64,000 nt of DNA from Paralvinella palmiformis (Eukaryota; Annelida; Polychaeta; Terebellida; Alvinellidae). Shown in pieces: positions 1 to 11,405 of this stretch (position 1 is the first letter of the stretch; each line of letters starts with the position of its first letter). The translations under genes and the position numbers were made by a program. The DNA is taken from assembly GCA_025642065.1 (NCBI GenBank), contig JAODUP010000462.1, forward strand, positions 217,501-281,500, read 5' to 3'. The notes under the pieces were generated by a model. It worked only from the letters and a program-made list of their open reading frames with translations, was not told where the DNA came from and did no database searches.

Positions 1-520
1 CAATGACAGGTATTAGATAACGTTATATATTCTTTGAAGACCAAATAAATTATCCTCGTGTGGTGATCTCCAAACGAGTTTAATTCCAGTAAGTACTTAC
101 CACATCTGATTTGATGAGGTCAGCATATGTATTTCGGATGTTTAGGCATTTTAACTTCTTGTTCTGTGTTGTTGTAACCAATTTAGAGTATCTCGTTATT
201 GAGCTCGAACAATATTAATACAACAATATTAATAATCTATATATCTGTCTATCCATCCACCCGTCTGCGGTCCTTTCGTCCGTCCGTCTCTTCCTGCCTC
301 CCTGCCTATCTCCCTCCGTCCATTCATCCACTCATCCATATCTCCCTCACTCCCTCCTTTTATCCGGTAACAACTTACTGATCTTCTATTATACGCATAT
401 TTTCAGTAGTTTTTGTATTAATTCATGTCGTTGTGTGTTTTTTAATGTGACTCACAGCAAGGCAGACAGACAGACAGACAGACAGACAGGTATGGACTGA
501 TGAGACATAATACGTCTCAG

Positions 521-660
521 CTTGAAGAATGGGTGGATGAATGTTATTTAACGACACATCGGCACAATTTAGGCAATTCGGTGTCCTCTCGCATGAAGAG
601 TAGCTTCCTAGATTCAGTCCTCTGATGAATCATTCAGAGGATGTAGCCCCCCACACCCAC
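521..660. repeat. SINE-like dispersed repeat, copy 1
   Basis: A segment containing TTTAACGACACATCGGCACAA (two reads of it differ slightly) followed by a GTGTCCT stretch recurs at about 29868-29930. The shared core of roughly 50 bp with only a few changes indicates one interspersed repeat family. Its class is not clear from two copies; a SINE is a guess. Confidence 0.5.
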
Positions 661-1925
661 ACACCCCCACACCCCCACACACTTATTTATTTATGAATTA
701 TTTACCCTATTGCCGAAGAACAGAATACAATGATACGATAGTTTAATATAAATAAATGAGGTTAGGAGATAAGATACAAGAAAAACCTCATTGCGCATGT
801 CTATTAATAACAGAGATCGGCTTAAGAGCGGATTATTGTTGTTTTTGTTTTTGTTGTTGTGAGAGGAAAAGAGACTTCATGTGGAGACGAGAGACACAAT
901 ATGTGGTACGTTTCAGACAGGAAAACCCCCAAAAGATACCTCCCTTCACAGCTTACTGGAAACTAAACTAGTTGGTACGCAAGAAACTAAACTTGTCGGT
1001 TCAAAGGAAACTAATTATTGTTAATTTATTGCATCTAAACTTATCTAAATATATAAATTTATCATATCACTTACGAAGAATCTCGCCCTAGAAAGTTTGT
1101 TAACCCCTAAGACGGTCAATGTTCGCCAATGGCCTACGCACGCATCCTGATACACCAACACCAAAATCGCTGGAGTATCTCGTGAAGACAATTAGTAGTT
1201 AGAAAAAACATGACAAATCCATACGGCAGAAACTTACTGGAAGTCATGGGTACACGCCTAAAACGAGCAGGACTAAGACCCCTGAGGACAAAATGGCCAC
1301 CTCAAGCAAAATTGACATTTGGCACAAGACAAGGTCGGATGGCCAAGATTTTGAAAGACAGGTTACAACCGGATGTTGTCACGAGAATACCGCTATTGCT
1401 TTGCCGAGTTTGCATACATATATACATACATACATACATACATAACATATGGATATAATATCGCCCATACAAGGTCCACCGTATCTGTGGCGTTAATTAT
1501 ACGGGCACCGCCATTGCTCCAGTTGGCGACAAATGAAAATAAAATAAATACAGAATTAACAGATGTGATTTTACTAGTCGTTATAAAGGATAAGAGCTCG
1601 TACCAAGCTACAGATGACACCATTTATTATAATGTTCCTTACATATGTCATATCACGAGAGTCTATAAATAGTGTTAGGCTTTCCCCTCACAGTTAATGA
1701 CGTCAGTATGTCGTACTGGTTTTTGGCAGTAAGAAGTTAGTGTTGTTACATTGTATTTCTCCGAGCATTATGCGAAAATACTTTCAACGCCTTAAGCTAT
1801 ATATTCCTTCATCTGTTAAAAGTCTCTGAATTTTGTTGTTGTTGTTGTTGTTGTTTTTATATTGTTGTTGTTGCAAATATAGAAGTCTATATCCTCAGGT
1901 GCTGCTATTCGAATCTTGTTAACTA

Positions 1926-2011
1926 TTGAGAGTGCCAAAAAGTCACAGAACAATGTACGGAAAGACATATTTCCGATCATCAATTTCCAGGCTGTTGAAT
2001 AAGTAAACTCA
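1926..2011 (+). repeat. LINE ORF2 C-terminal scrap
   Basis: About 85 bp closely resemble 57888-57972, including the stretch encoding TMYGKK and the region that in the other copy reads RLWNKLP. That W-N-x-L-P motif close to the ORF end is typical of CR1/L2-type non-LTR retrotransposons. This copy is a short, decayed 3' fragment on the plus strand; no reverse transcriptase core is present around it. Confidence 0.55.
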
Positions 2012-4754
2012 AATAAGGAAATATTGTGTACCAATCTTACAATCTACTTATTTATATTAGCCCATTTATAATATTTATCAACCGACCTCTAATTTATGTA
2101 TAAAATATGTTGCAGCTAGCTATATATATATATATATTCTTTTTCGTAATATTAATATTAGTAAGTACGCCCGTTTAATGCAAAGCCGATACTCCATTGA
2201 GTAAAACTACCTTGAATTCATTAAATAATGTGTTGCGTGAATCACTTGCAAGGTTAATTTCTGTCTTATTTTCAGCAATATGATCGAATTATGTGGGTGC
2301 ATGTAATTTGTGTGCGAAATATTAAAATAGAAAATGGAAGTAAATATTAGCTTGTCACTTTTATTTCTGTGTTATTTACACAGAAATGTATTTTTTGGGT
2401 AAAAATTGATGTTATGGCATAATGTATTAATGGTTTGTTGTGCACGAAATTCTTTACTATGACTTATTTCCATATTTCGACAATAAATTTGAGTAACAAC
2501 ACGGGTGGAGACCAGGTTTTGAAACGTCGCCAACACATTCACTAAACACGTGAATACTAAGCATCAGTAATGCGACGATCCCAAAAGCTGGAAACAGTTG
2601 ATACTGTATTAAGACGAAACCCGTCTCTACCGACATCGACATTAAGGGACCACATGCCCTAAAAGTTGGCATCGATTTGTCTATTCATTTCACCAATCCG
2701 TCGTTAGTCATAAGACAGAACCGTCATCAAATGATCATTTGTAAACAAACTGATAAACACAAACAAACTGATAAAGGTGAATAATTCAGATATATTTAAT
2801 GCATAAACAGTTTATATTCAAATATAGCGAGATACAGATGCCAGAAATTGGCTGTGTAATGTGCTTATCTCTGTGTTCTGGTCAACATAAGTAGGGTTTT
2901 TTTGTCAGTGATAAAAAAATTGGTCTAATTGGGTCATAACGGGCTAATAACAGCTAGTTAGGTAATTTGATTAGCCATGTTTTACTGTCCTGAGTGCTGA
3001 GTTGAAACTATCGAGATCAAAGTTCGAAGACTGACGTTACAAATATTTGTGCAATGTTTTCACTGCGAACAACACTCAATCACTCAATATCTGCGGCATT
3101 AATTCACCCACTCACTCACTCACTCACTCACTCACTCACCCACTACCACTATTCAGTTGGTAATGCCCAGGGTAGCGGATGTTCAGTCATAGTTTCGAAG
3201 CCTGAGTTGTTGGAAGATTTCAATAATCTCCACTAACCTCTAAGCCAACCCAAATAATAAAATGGAAAGATTTTTAACAGTAAATAACCAAATCAAAGGC
3301 ATTTGGTGACACTCAGTTCACTCATTATTCTATATTACTTGATGCACTCACTGACTCGGGGATGTTGCAACTCGGAGTACTCGGGTTTCGGTAATTTAAT
3401 TGTTTACCGAATGTGGAAGATCAGTCGCGATACTTGTTCCTTAGGTTTGGGAAGTACAGACGAAATCCGGACGACAAGGCGTGGAAAATACCATCCCAAC
3501 AAGAGCGCGTTATGTCTAAATAACGTCATTCGTGTTATAGAGGATGACTATCATTCGATTTGTATCTGTACCCTAAACCCCCCCACCCCCCTCCCTTTAC
3601 CAACACCTCAGATCCACTTTCCTGCAAGGCATCCGTCGTGATAACTCTTTAAATGCAGTTTCTTCTGTAATGTAATCCAATAACGAATATGTAAACATCA
3701 ATCTGTCTAAATATGTTTACCATACAATAGATGTTGATAACATGTTGAACGAGTCGGAGTTTGTATTTCATGTGTTTATGCAGCTATTATTTGTCATGTC
3801 CACAATGGTGCAAGTACTTCGTACCATGGACCTCGGGCCTCTCAAGTACACAATAAAGCTTAGTATTATGATTATAATAGCCTGTCATCGTATGTATCCT
3901 CAGATTAAAGTGAGCCCCACGACAATAGAATATTTATGGTTTTGGGTGACAACTAGGCACGTGTCATCAATTGTCATCCCAATTAGTTTATTAATTATTA
4001 CGGGCTTCCAGTATGCCGGCTTTATGTTGAATAACTCGTCCCTGTTCTATTTAGTCCGGATCCGTGTTTGTGTTCCGGAAAGAAACTCACTAAAATCAAG
4101 TGTTAGTAATGGGGGTGGGGGGGGGGGGTAATCTACACCAAATGATTAGTAATAGAAATTATAAATTTTGGTGGGGGGCCATCGCAAATTTATGTATTCG
4201 TCTAATAAAATAAAAACAAGATTCCAGTTTGATGTGAAAAAATTATCCGATTATTCGTTACTATGGCTGATGGAAAAAATGTCTCAATATTGGTTCATCA
4301 TCTGAAACTATTAAGAAAATGGTGTATCCTGTCTGAAACTTGAATTCGTTGTGCTTTCAAACCAGTCCTTTAATTTTAAATTAATAATTCTCTATTAGTC
4401 ATCCTCTCACGACCGCCATTTGATTCTAATAATAGCGACGATGATGGTACTTAAATCGGTTACGGAATTCCTATCCTTCGGCTGCTGGCGAGAGATGACG
4501 AACGCCCAACAGGATGTTGGTTGTCGACAGCTGATCACATTTCGGGATCGGACTCGTTTTAGCCGCACAGTTAAATGGCTTAGATCGAAAATTTCTTCTA
4601 CTCATTGAGGAAGTAGCTCGAAGGGAAACTGTCGGTGCTGATGTATAAATAGATCGTTAGTTAAATGTTTATAGGCAATTGTCAAGACGAATTGGACTGA
4701 TAAATGATCCGGTAAGTGAACGTGCTTCATGTTACACAGTTATCATTGTGAATT

Positions 4755-4775
4755 GTGTTTGTAGTTGTGTTTTAC

Positions 4776-4813
<38 letters not shown>

Positions 4814-5019
4814 GATAATGGCGTTTGTTAAGGCTGAAATATCTACATCCTGGAACCTATAATTTCTTCTTACTTATGGACGATTCATCAGTTTTTTAAC
4901 ATCACATATTTATCTGGCACGCCATGTGTGTGTGTGTGTGTGTCTGTGTGTGTTTCTGCTACACCTTAACCATTTTGTCTCTTTTATACATATTTACAGC
5001 ATATTATTGTTTATATTTG

Positions 5020-5071
<52 letters not shown>

Positions 5072-5285
5072 ATGTTTGTTAATGTCTAAATGTGTGCATC
5101 CTGAAACCTATCATTTGTTCTCACTAATCGACGATTCATCAAGGTTGTTTTACTTATCACCCACTTATCTGGTATACCAAGTGTGTACATGGGGAGGGAG
5201 GTTGCGTGTGTGTGTTTTCAGATTACTTAGTTGTTTTTACACCGTAACCATTTCCTCTCTTTTACACATATTTACAGCATATTAC
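4755..5285 (+). repeat. Tandem duplication upstream of the ML gene
   Basis: Two diverged copies of about 250-260 bp, roughly 4755-5010 and 5021-5285, follow one another. Each has a (TA)n run, an AATG-rich stretch, a CCTATxATTT segment, CGATTCATCA, TTATCTGG, a GT-rich part, CCxTAACCAT, and ends with the same ACATATTTACAGCATATTA. The second copy supplies the probable splice acceptor (5275-5276) and 5' UTR of the ML-domain gene; the first carries a matching acceptor-like sequence near 4998. Confidence 0.75.
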
Positions 5286-5719
5286 TAAATATTAAAGATG
5301 GCTCGTTATCCGTCGATTGTTACTGTTGTGGTGGTTCTAGCTCTTGTTAGACTCGGCTGTGGACGAGATAATCGGGCTCCTATAAATATGCTTGGTGTCA
5401 TCTTTGGTAAGACTGACGGTGATAAACATGATGTTGCGACTGCTTCATACAGGAATGATGATGATGTTGGACGGTTTGTGCCGTGTAGTAAGTAAACTGT
5501 TAACATTATTTATGGAGAGGTGGTGATGATGATTGATGTTTCACGGCCACCTTTGTGCACAAGGTAGGCTAAATGGACCGAGCGACTTCCAAAGGTAATG
5601 AGACGAAGTGAAAAACGAAACAACCTTCAGATATGCCCACGCCGGGATTCGAACACGGGTGGTAGTGATCTGTGGTCCAGCACGCTACCGCTAGACCACG
5701 GAGGCGCATAGAGAGAGAG

Positions 5720-5754
<35 letters not shown>

Positions 5755-8700
5755 GTGAGTGGGTTGAGTGAGTGAGTGAGTGAGTGAGTGAGTGAGTGAG
5801 TGAGTGAGTGAGTGAGTGGTGAGTGAGTGGTGAGTGAGTGAGTGAGTGAGTGAGTGAGTGAGTGAGTGAGTGAGTGAGTGAGTGAGTGAGTGAGTGAGTG
5901 AGTGAGTGAGTGAGTGAGTGAGTGAGTGAGTGAGTGAGTGAGTGAGTGAGTGAGTGAGTGAAATAAAGAGAGAGAGAATGAGAGAGAGGGGGGGGGGGAA
6001 TAATGAGAGAGCGAGAGAGAGAGAGATAGATAGAGAGAGGAGGAGGGAGAGAAAGTTAATACCACGCGTACTCCCTTTACGTAGTTGACAGAGACTTGTA
6101 TATTACTGTTGGCGTATACCGTTCTCCTACAACAACCACAATGGCAGGACACTGTAGAGTGAAATTACTAGTTAACATAGTAAACATCTAGATATATCAT
6201 TGGTTATTAAAAGAAGTTTTACATCAAGATTTTAACAAATATACAGATGACAAAACGTACCAATTCCATCTATAAAATACCTAACCTAAAAAGAAATTCA
6301 GTCAACGTAAGTAATCTCAAAAACATTATTTCGTATCAACATTCACCAACACTTTGGTTGATTCATACACCTCCAAAGCCGTACCTATCCACTATATCTT
6401 TAACATTTGTAACCCAAGTAACCCTGCCTGCGTCGCTAAGACTCTTGAGTAAATAATAGCATGAGTGTGTGTATACGGTATGACCGGTTACTAAACGGAT
6501 TCAATATTTCACACATCTAAAAATATAACGAATTGACAATGAGAGTCTACCATATTCTCCAAGTAACTACAGCTGAAGGTGTTCGAGATGACACACATAA
6601 AACATATTTACAAACCTCCGTGGTCTAGCGGTAGCGGGTTGTACCACAGATCACTACCACCCATGTTCGAATCTCGGTGTGGGCATATCTGAAGGTTGTT
6701 TCATCTTTGACTTCGCTTCATTACCTTCGGAAGTCGCTCGGCCTATCAGCCTAACATGTGCACAAAAGTGGCCGTAAAACATCAATCATCATCATCATCG
6801 TGACTGATTGGTTTAATAATTTCATAATGTAATCAGTTTGATGTTTATCGTGACATATCTGGTTTTGGTCCTGCGAAGCCGTTCTTTAAGAGTGTCGTCG
6901 CGAGAGGTCCATTATTAAAACTGACCACACATATAGTGCTTTATAAAAAGCTCGATTTTTAAATAAACAACGATTTATACACTTGGTATATAGCAACAAT
7001 AATATGAACAAAATCGTTACCACAAGAAAATGGCTAATCAGCGAGATTTGTTTATGATGTTTTGTTTCTATTTCTAGACAAAAGTGATCCAGAATTTGTG
7101 TTCACGTGGTCGCCGAAACTAATTAAGGACGGGGAAGATGTCGTACTGAACTTTGAAATAACCCCGAGTAAGTATCTCTGAATGAATCACGAGCGAGCGG
7201 ACTTTGATATAATTGCCACTTTCTTTCAGAAAATGGCTAAATAGTAGCCCGGGCGCCGTTGAAATCTTTGATGGACTTGAATAGGGGCCGGGGGTTCTGA
7301 GGTATCAAAATAAATAGCAACGGTGTACTCGATTAAAACTGTTCCCGTCGAAATTATCCTGTCGCTAATATTATATTGGTTTGGACATACTGGGAGAAAG
7401 GGGACCCTTTAATCTGGAGGAAGAGGGGCATTTTTAGATAAAATATTGCTAATTGAACATAAATCATCCCCCATGTTTAAAAGTATATTATGTTTGACGG
7501 CTAAATATTATTATGCGGATACACGGTGTATGTTTATGCTAGAATAAAATATGAACAATGGTACGTGATTTTGAATTTAAATATGAGTAATATTATATAG
7601 CGCGGTTTAATTGGTCATCAAAGAAATGCTATCATAGCTGCGTCACCCAACTACTGACGATTTTACGTTTCAAATGTGATGACAATTCTCTGTCTGCATC
7701 TTCATCATCATAATCGCATAGAATAATCATGAATAACTATAGTACCTAAACATTGGTATTACTATGTTTTCAGAAATATTTGCACTAAGAGCTATGCAAA
7801 TAGCAAAAAGTATACGTAATCGGTCAGTTTCGCCATTTATCAAGTGGCTATCAAAATACAAGTAGATCTAATTTATGTCTGCTGACGAAGGCGATCCGGA
7901 CAAAGTCATTCTGATCCAGAAATGTTTAAAAATATTGGTAAAATAACGTATACATACGTTTACAAAACAATAAAAGAAGCAGTTAAATAAATTGTGCCAT
8001 AATGGACCATGGAATTATGAGGGACAATTAAGGTCACCATGAGCGCATTATACCTGTTATATTTTTGTTGGGGGGGGGGGGGTTAATATTAAATATTAAA
8101 TAGGAACAAAATTAAACGTACCTTTAAATAGAGTATGCACAGACCCAGACGTCTTAGCAGGAAAAGTTGCTGCTCTGGTTTCGATCCACTGATGAATCTT
8201 TCACAATTCAGGATTCTTTGTGGCAGTGCCTTATCCCACATACTGTTAGCACACAGACATGCACACGCACGCACGCACGCACGCACGCACACGCACACAC
8301 ACACACACACATACACACTCACACACACACACACATTGGGCGCCTCCGTGGTCTAGCGGTAGCGTGCTGGACCACAGATCACTACCACCCGTGTTCGAAT
8401 CTCGGCGTGGGCATATCTGAAGGTTGTTTCGTCTTTGACTTCGTCTCATTACCTTTGGAGGTCGCTCGGCCCATTTAGCCTACTTTGTGCACAAAAGTGG
8501 CCGTAAAACATCAATCATCATCATCATCACACACACACACACAAACGCACACACACATGTTGTCATAACATTAACGAAGTCATTTTTATCCCTATATATA
8601 GCTGTTGATGTTTATGGCGGATTTGTAGAGGCCAGCCTCTGGCTCCCAGGTTATTCTTATCCTATCCTCACTTACAGCAAATATTTTACTTGTGAATCCA

Positions 8701-8757
8701 TAAACAGAAAATATAAGGGTCTCTGCCCACTACGTAAAGGGGGTAAGTATAATGTTA

Positions 8758-8799
<42 letters not shown>

Positions 8800-9239
8800 T
8801 GTGTGTTCCACTGTAAGAAGATAATTATAAATATCCTATAAGTAGCATACAGTAAAAATGTTATGATATTTAATGCGGTTACCAGGTTAATAAATCGGAA
8901 AGTGCTAGGATTATTGATCAAATTCATCTTTTAACTTTTCGTTCCTCAGAAACTGCGAAGATACACAACTATATATGGAAGGCCAAAGGCATTCCCGCAG
9001 GCGTAAGTTATATAATATTATAGGTTTCTATTTGTTTTACACTCCTCGATTTAACTGATTTCGGAAACAGACAACGATTTGGCTATTTCTAAATGATCCG
9101 TCCCGGTCTTAGAAATATTCAATAATATTGGACTGTGATTGTTAGTTGGTGGAGTGATCAGTAGGTGGCAGGCCGATAAAATTCTTCCAATTATCTGTTA
9201 TTGTCTTCATTTTATTGAATGCTTGTGTGTGTGTGTGTG

Positions 9240-9277
<38 letters not shown>

Positions 9278-9663
9278 TACTTTATGAACTAAGAGGCTTT
9301 ATGTTATATCTGTATGATATTAATTGTTTTATTATTGATGATGATGATGATGATTGTGGTGCTGCTGATAGTGGCGGTGCATGGCGACAGAGATGGTGGT
9401 AGTAAAATGGCACTTAAATGATTCCATTTCATTATTTTAATAACCAGTATTTCCAAATGCGACGCACTACATTATTCATTATTCGTAGTTTTCGACAATT
9501 AACAATTTCTATTTTGTTTTATTCATTTCAGGGAGAATTCATAATTCAAGCGAAAGTTACAAACCAGAGAGGCGATGTTCTTCTTTGTCTAAAAGGAACA
9601 GTGTACACCAAGTCTTCTGATGATTACAGCTATCACTATGATGACTATTCTTATTATTTCTGA
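5277..9663 (+). CDS. Secreted ML-domain lipid-binding protein (5 exons)
   Basis: Predicted exons: 5277-5487 (ATG at 5298), 7078-7167, 8602-8742, 8950-9002 and 9532-9663 (TGA at 9661). All introns are GT-AG with strong GTAAGT-like donors; phases 1-1-1-0 join in frame to 201 residues. The N-terminus is a signal peptide (hydrophobic VTVVVVLALV core, then LGCGRD). The rest resembles ML (MD-2-related lipid recognition) proteins such as NPC2 and GM2 activator: a PCNKS cysteine, TCESIN...GLCPLRKG (the C-x-n-C-P-[IL]-x-x-G signature, exon 3), and RGDVLLCLKG near the end, as in the last beta strand of NPC2. Known members bind sterols or other lipids in the lumen or outside the cell. The C-terminal 14 residues are an odd Tyr/Asp run (DDYSYHYDDYSYYF). 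The start has A at -3 and G at +4. Ligand unknown; the exact subfamily is not resolvable by eye. Confidence 0.85.
5526..5707 (-). repeat. SINE-A, tRNA-derived, intronic copy
   Basis: One of about fifteen copies of a tRNA-derived SINE of roughly 185 bp. In sense orientation it starts GCCTCCGTGGTCTAGCGGTA (box A-like), continues with GTTCGAATC (box B-like), a unique body with GGCATATCTGAAGGTTG and TTTAGCCTAC, and ends AAAACATCAATCATCATC. Here it lies antisense in intron 1 of the ML gene, and its 5' end abuts a long (GATA)n/(TGAG)n microsatellite. Confidence 0.9.
5708..6050. repeat. Long (GATA)n/(TGAG)n/(GA)n microsatellite
   Basis: A (GATA)n run at about 5721-5753 passes into roughly 200 bp of almost pure (GTGA)n up to 5960, broken twice by GGTGAG units, then (GA)n and a poly-G with AG-rich sequence. 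It produces a false minus-strand frame of Ser-Leu-Thr-His repeats; it is not a gene. Confidence 0.95.
6615..6803 (+). repeat. SINE-A copy
   Basis: Full-length plus-strand member: CCTCCGTGGTCTAGCGGTAG start, TGTTCGAATC box B, ATATCTGAAGG body and an AACATCAATCATCATCATC tail. It sits in intron 1 of the ML gene, opposite in direction to the copy at 5526-5707. Confidence 0.9.
8135..8252 (-). repeat. Dispersed repeat E, copy 1
   Basis: The reverse complement reads GGGATAAGGCACTGCCACA... followed by GTGGATCGAAACCAGAG. It matches 41812-41930 (+), which has GGAATAAGGCACTGGCACAG and a TGAATCCAGAGTGGC stretch. The spacing (about 100 bp) and a box B-like TCGAAxCC suggest a tRNA-derived SINE family distinct from SINE-A. 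This copy is followed by a (CA)n run. Confidence 0.55.
8260..8337. repeat. (CA)n/(GCAC)n microsatellite
   Basis: Alternating purine-pyrimidine tract of ACGC, CA and TACA units directly before a SINE-A copy. It causes spurious open frames on both strands. Confidence 0.95.
8338..8545 (+). repeat. SINE-A copy with (ATC)n and (CA)n tail
   Basis: Near-consensus plus-strand SINE-A: GCGCCTCCGTGGTCTAGCGG start, GTGTTCGAATC box B, complete body, and an (ATC)n tail that runs into (AC)n. It lies in intron 2 of the ML gene, about 60 bp upstream of exon 3. Confidence 0.92.
8758..8808. repeat. (CT)n(GT)n microsatellite in ML intron 3
   Basis: A (CT)n run of about 12 units is followed by about 13 (GT) units, beginning 16 bp after the donor of ML exon 3. 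A similar (GT)n run is in intron 4 at about 9224-9275. Confidence 0.95.
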
Positions 9664-9824
9664 ATTATGAAAATCGGATCGATTCCATATCATGTTTAGC
9701 AGGAGGAGTAAATTACTTTTTATCCAAAAATATAGATAATCTCTTGATACAATTAAATTGTCTATACTTTTAAAGCATCTCCCCACCCCCTCTCTCTCTG
9801 TATGTGTCTCTGTCTCTGACTTAT

Positions 9825-9830
9825 AATAAA
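9825..9830 (+). terminator. Probable polyadenylation signal of the ML gene
   Basis: An AATAAA hexamer lies 162 bp after the ML stop codon. It is the first such hexamer downstream, and no other gene intervenes. The cleavage site itself cannot be read from the sequence. Confidence 0.5.
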
Positions 9831-10004
9831 TACATTTAAATATAATAATGACTTATTGTCATTTCGGAAAGGCATTGAAATGAGACGTTCACATGTTAAA
9901 CAGCGTGGAGAATGGAGAGGTGTGGGCGTATCTACCAATATCAACATTGTTTTACAGGTCGTCGTGGTCCAGTAGATAAAGATTTGCGTGGATGGTTTAC
10001 TTAA

Positions 10005-10047
<43 letters not shown>

Positions 10048-10447
10048 TATATATCAAGGTTGAAAGTTAAGTTAAAATTGATATGAGCCAGTCATGCTAG
10101 ACAAAAAAGATGGTAGCCTGACCAAAACGATAGTAACCTGATAACAGAAAAACACGCGCGAAGCAAGTTGATGCAGCTGGGGGTTAGGAGGGGGGAGCAC
10201 TTTAAGCTTCCCGGGCGCAAGAAAAATGGTGATGCTGGGTTTGATTTTGAGCCATTTCAAGCACTTATTTGACATAAAATGCCACGTTTGAACATTTTAT
10301 CAACTACTTTTTCCTTTTTCTGAAGACAAGAATAGAACGTGATAACAAGGTGACAGTTTTATTATCCAATATATTTCTTAGATTCCAATGACAAAGAGTC
10401 TGTTAATGAATAGTCAATAGCACATTATTTAAAAATGGTATATTCAA
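9831..10447. other. Intergenic stretch without a gene
   Basis: No supportable exon. It contains a (TA)n tract at about 10009-10052 and otherwise unremarkable AT-rich sequence up to the minus-strand relic that begins at 10448. Confidence 0.6.
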
Positions 10448-10943
10448 TCAGTCTATCGTATAATCGATCAACTGCTCATCACCTGACTCTACAGTAGAAT
10501 CTGCACTATCACTAGCAGAATCTGCACTATCACTTGATTCGGGGAGTGTCATTAAGTCTCGAACCGGCAAGTTAGGATTCTGGGAATCAAGGGATTCGTC
10601 AATCACCAGCAACGAAGGTGTTTCTCAGCTTGATGGATTGATCAAGGGTAGCACCTTCCTGGCAAGTAGGGCACAGTACCAGATCATCTACATGTCTCAG
10701 CCAAGGACGATCACTGGACCACGATACTACAAAATCCCTTTTCTTTTTTCGATCATACTGACGTTGACCAGAGAGCTTTTGTTCATATGAATTATTATGT
10801 CGTTTTTATGGGGGCTCACAGTCAAGAAAGTTTGACAGTTCCGAAAGTCGGGAAGTAGACTGGAGCACTGCAAAAATTTGCCGTTTACCTGTCACAACAA
10901 TAGGGAAACAACCTGTCTTTTTTCTACGTTTTTCTTGGCTCAT
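10448..10943 (-). pseudogene. Decayed coding relic, possible TTF/hAT-type zinc-finger protein
   Basis: On the minus strand a frame starts at ATG 10943 with a basic start (MSQEKRRKKTGC). It runs 45 codons to one in-frame TAA and then reads on open with a Lys/Arg-rich stretch (RQYDRKKKRDF), SWSSDRPWL and LVLCPTCQEG, a C-x-x-C pair after a W-L. A second frame then takes over after a TGA, reading LLVIDESLDSQNPNLPVRDL, and ends in an acidic Ser/Asp repeat (SDSADSASDSADSTVE) with a TGA at 10448-10450. Trp-Leu followed by a Cys pair is reminiscent of TTF-type zinc fingers near the N-terminus of hAT-derived proteins, but the match is weak. One stop and one frame change suggest a relic; alternatively these are parts of separate exons. 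I do not recognise the family. Confidence 0.4.
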
Positions 10944-11159
10944 TAAAATTCAGTAGCTGACTAACTAATGAAATACACGCAAGTCGGGCATTTAATGATA
11001 GACTGGACAGCCAGCATATTTCGTTCAGACATCGAGACAGGTCACTAACAGGTTAACTGACCTATTTATTCAGATGTTTAACGGAATTTAAAGGTTTTCA
11101 TAGTCGCACACAAGGCAACCATTCCAATAATAAAGGTCGCCTGTCATAATAGAAGGATA

Positions 11160-11203
11160 TATGCGTGCGTGCACGCGTGCGTGCGTGCGCGCGTGCGTGC
11201 GTT
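11160..11203. repeat. (GCGT)n/(CACG) alternating tract
   Basis: About 44 bp of GCGTGC/GCACGC units, unusually GC-rich for this AT-rich region and strictly alternating purine-pyrimidine. No gene is attached. Confidence 0.9.
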
Positions 11204-11224
11204 AGGGTACATAGTAAGAGGCAA

Positions 11225-11405
11225 CAGGCACAGAGCATCAACATATCTAAACATCCTTCGAAACCTACCTCCATAAATCTAAATACAACTATACATGCAT
11301 TAATCTAAAAATAAAGTGTTCCATACCTCCACATATTGATAAATGTGTGCGTATACCTAAGCATGTGTCTGGTCTACTCATCAGCCTGTGGGAACCAGCT
11401 AATTC
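11225..11405 (+). repeat. Dispersed repeat F, copy 1
   Basis: Shares ordered blocks with 45138-45313: a GGC/ACAGAGCATCAACA-like start, TAAACATCCTT, CTACCTCCATAAATC-like, ACCTCCACA, CTACTCATCA and a final TTAATCCACTT/CTAATTCGCTT. Identity is moderate. Class unknown; the copy at 45 kb lies in an MTREX intron next to a (TA)n run. Confidence 0.45.

Larger units (their letters stand above)
1..4750. other. Gene-free 5' flank with simple repeats
   Basis: I see no supportable coding exon here. The region holds short simple repeats: a (GACA)n run near 464-490, a C/A-rich run near 648-690, a (TTG)n run near 1836-1875, (TA)n near 2120-2138, (CACT)n near 3108-3140 and a poly-G near 4110-4128. Open frames in this stretch, such as one at 3742-4131, show no recognisable domain and have no convincing splice context. 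Confidence 0.6.

Noticed and set aside
3742..4131. 129-codon plus frame with hydrophobic stretches
   Set aside because: No recognisable motif, no splice or promoter context, ends in a poly-G run; probably chance in AT-rich DNA.
5691..6152. Minus-strand 153-codon frame of Ser-Leu-Thr-His repeats
   Set aside because: It is the translation of the (TGAG)n/(GA)n microsatellite and the end of a SINE; not a gene.
8338..8410. tRNA gene in the SINE-A head
   Set aside because: Boxes A and B are present, but there is no closed acceptor stem, and the unit is always followed by the same non-tRNA body; it is the SINE promoter, not a functional tRNA gene.
8089..8478. Overlapping Cys-Val and His-Thr rich frames on both strands
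   Set aside because: They are (CA)n translated in different frames and run into SINE-A.
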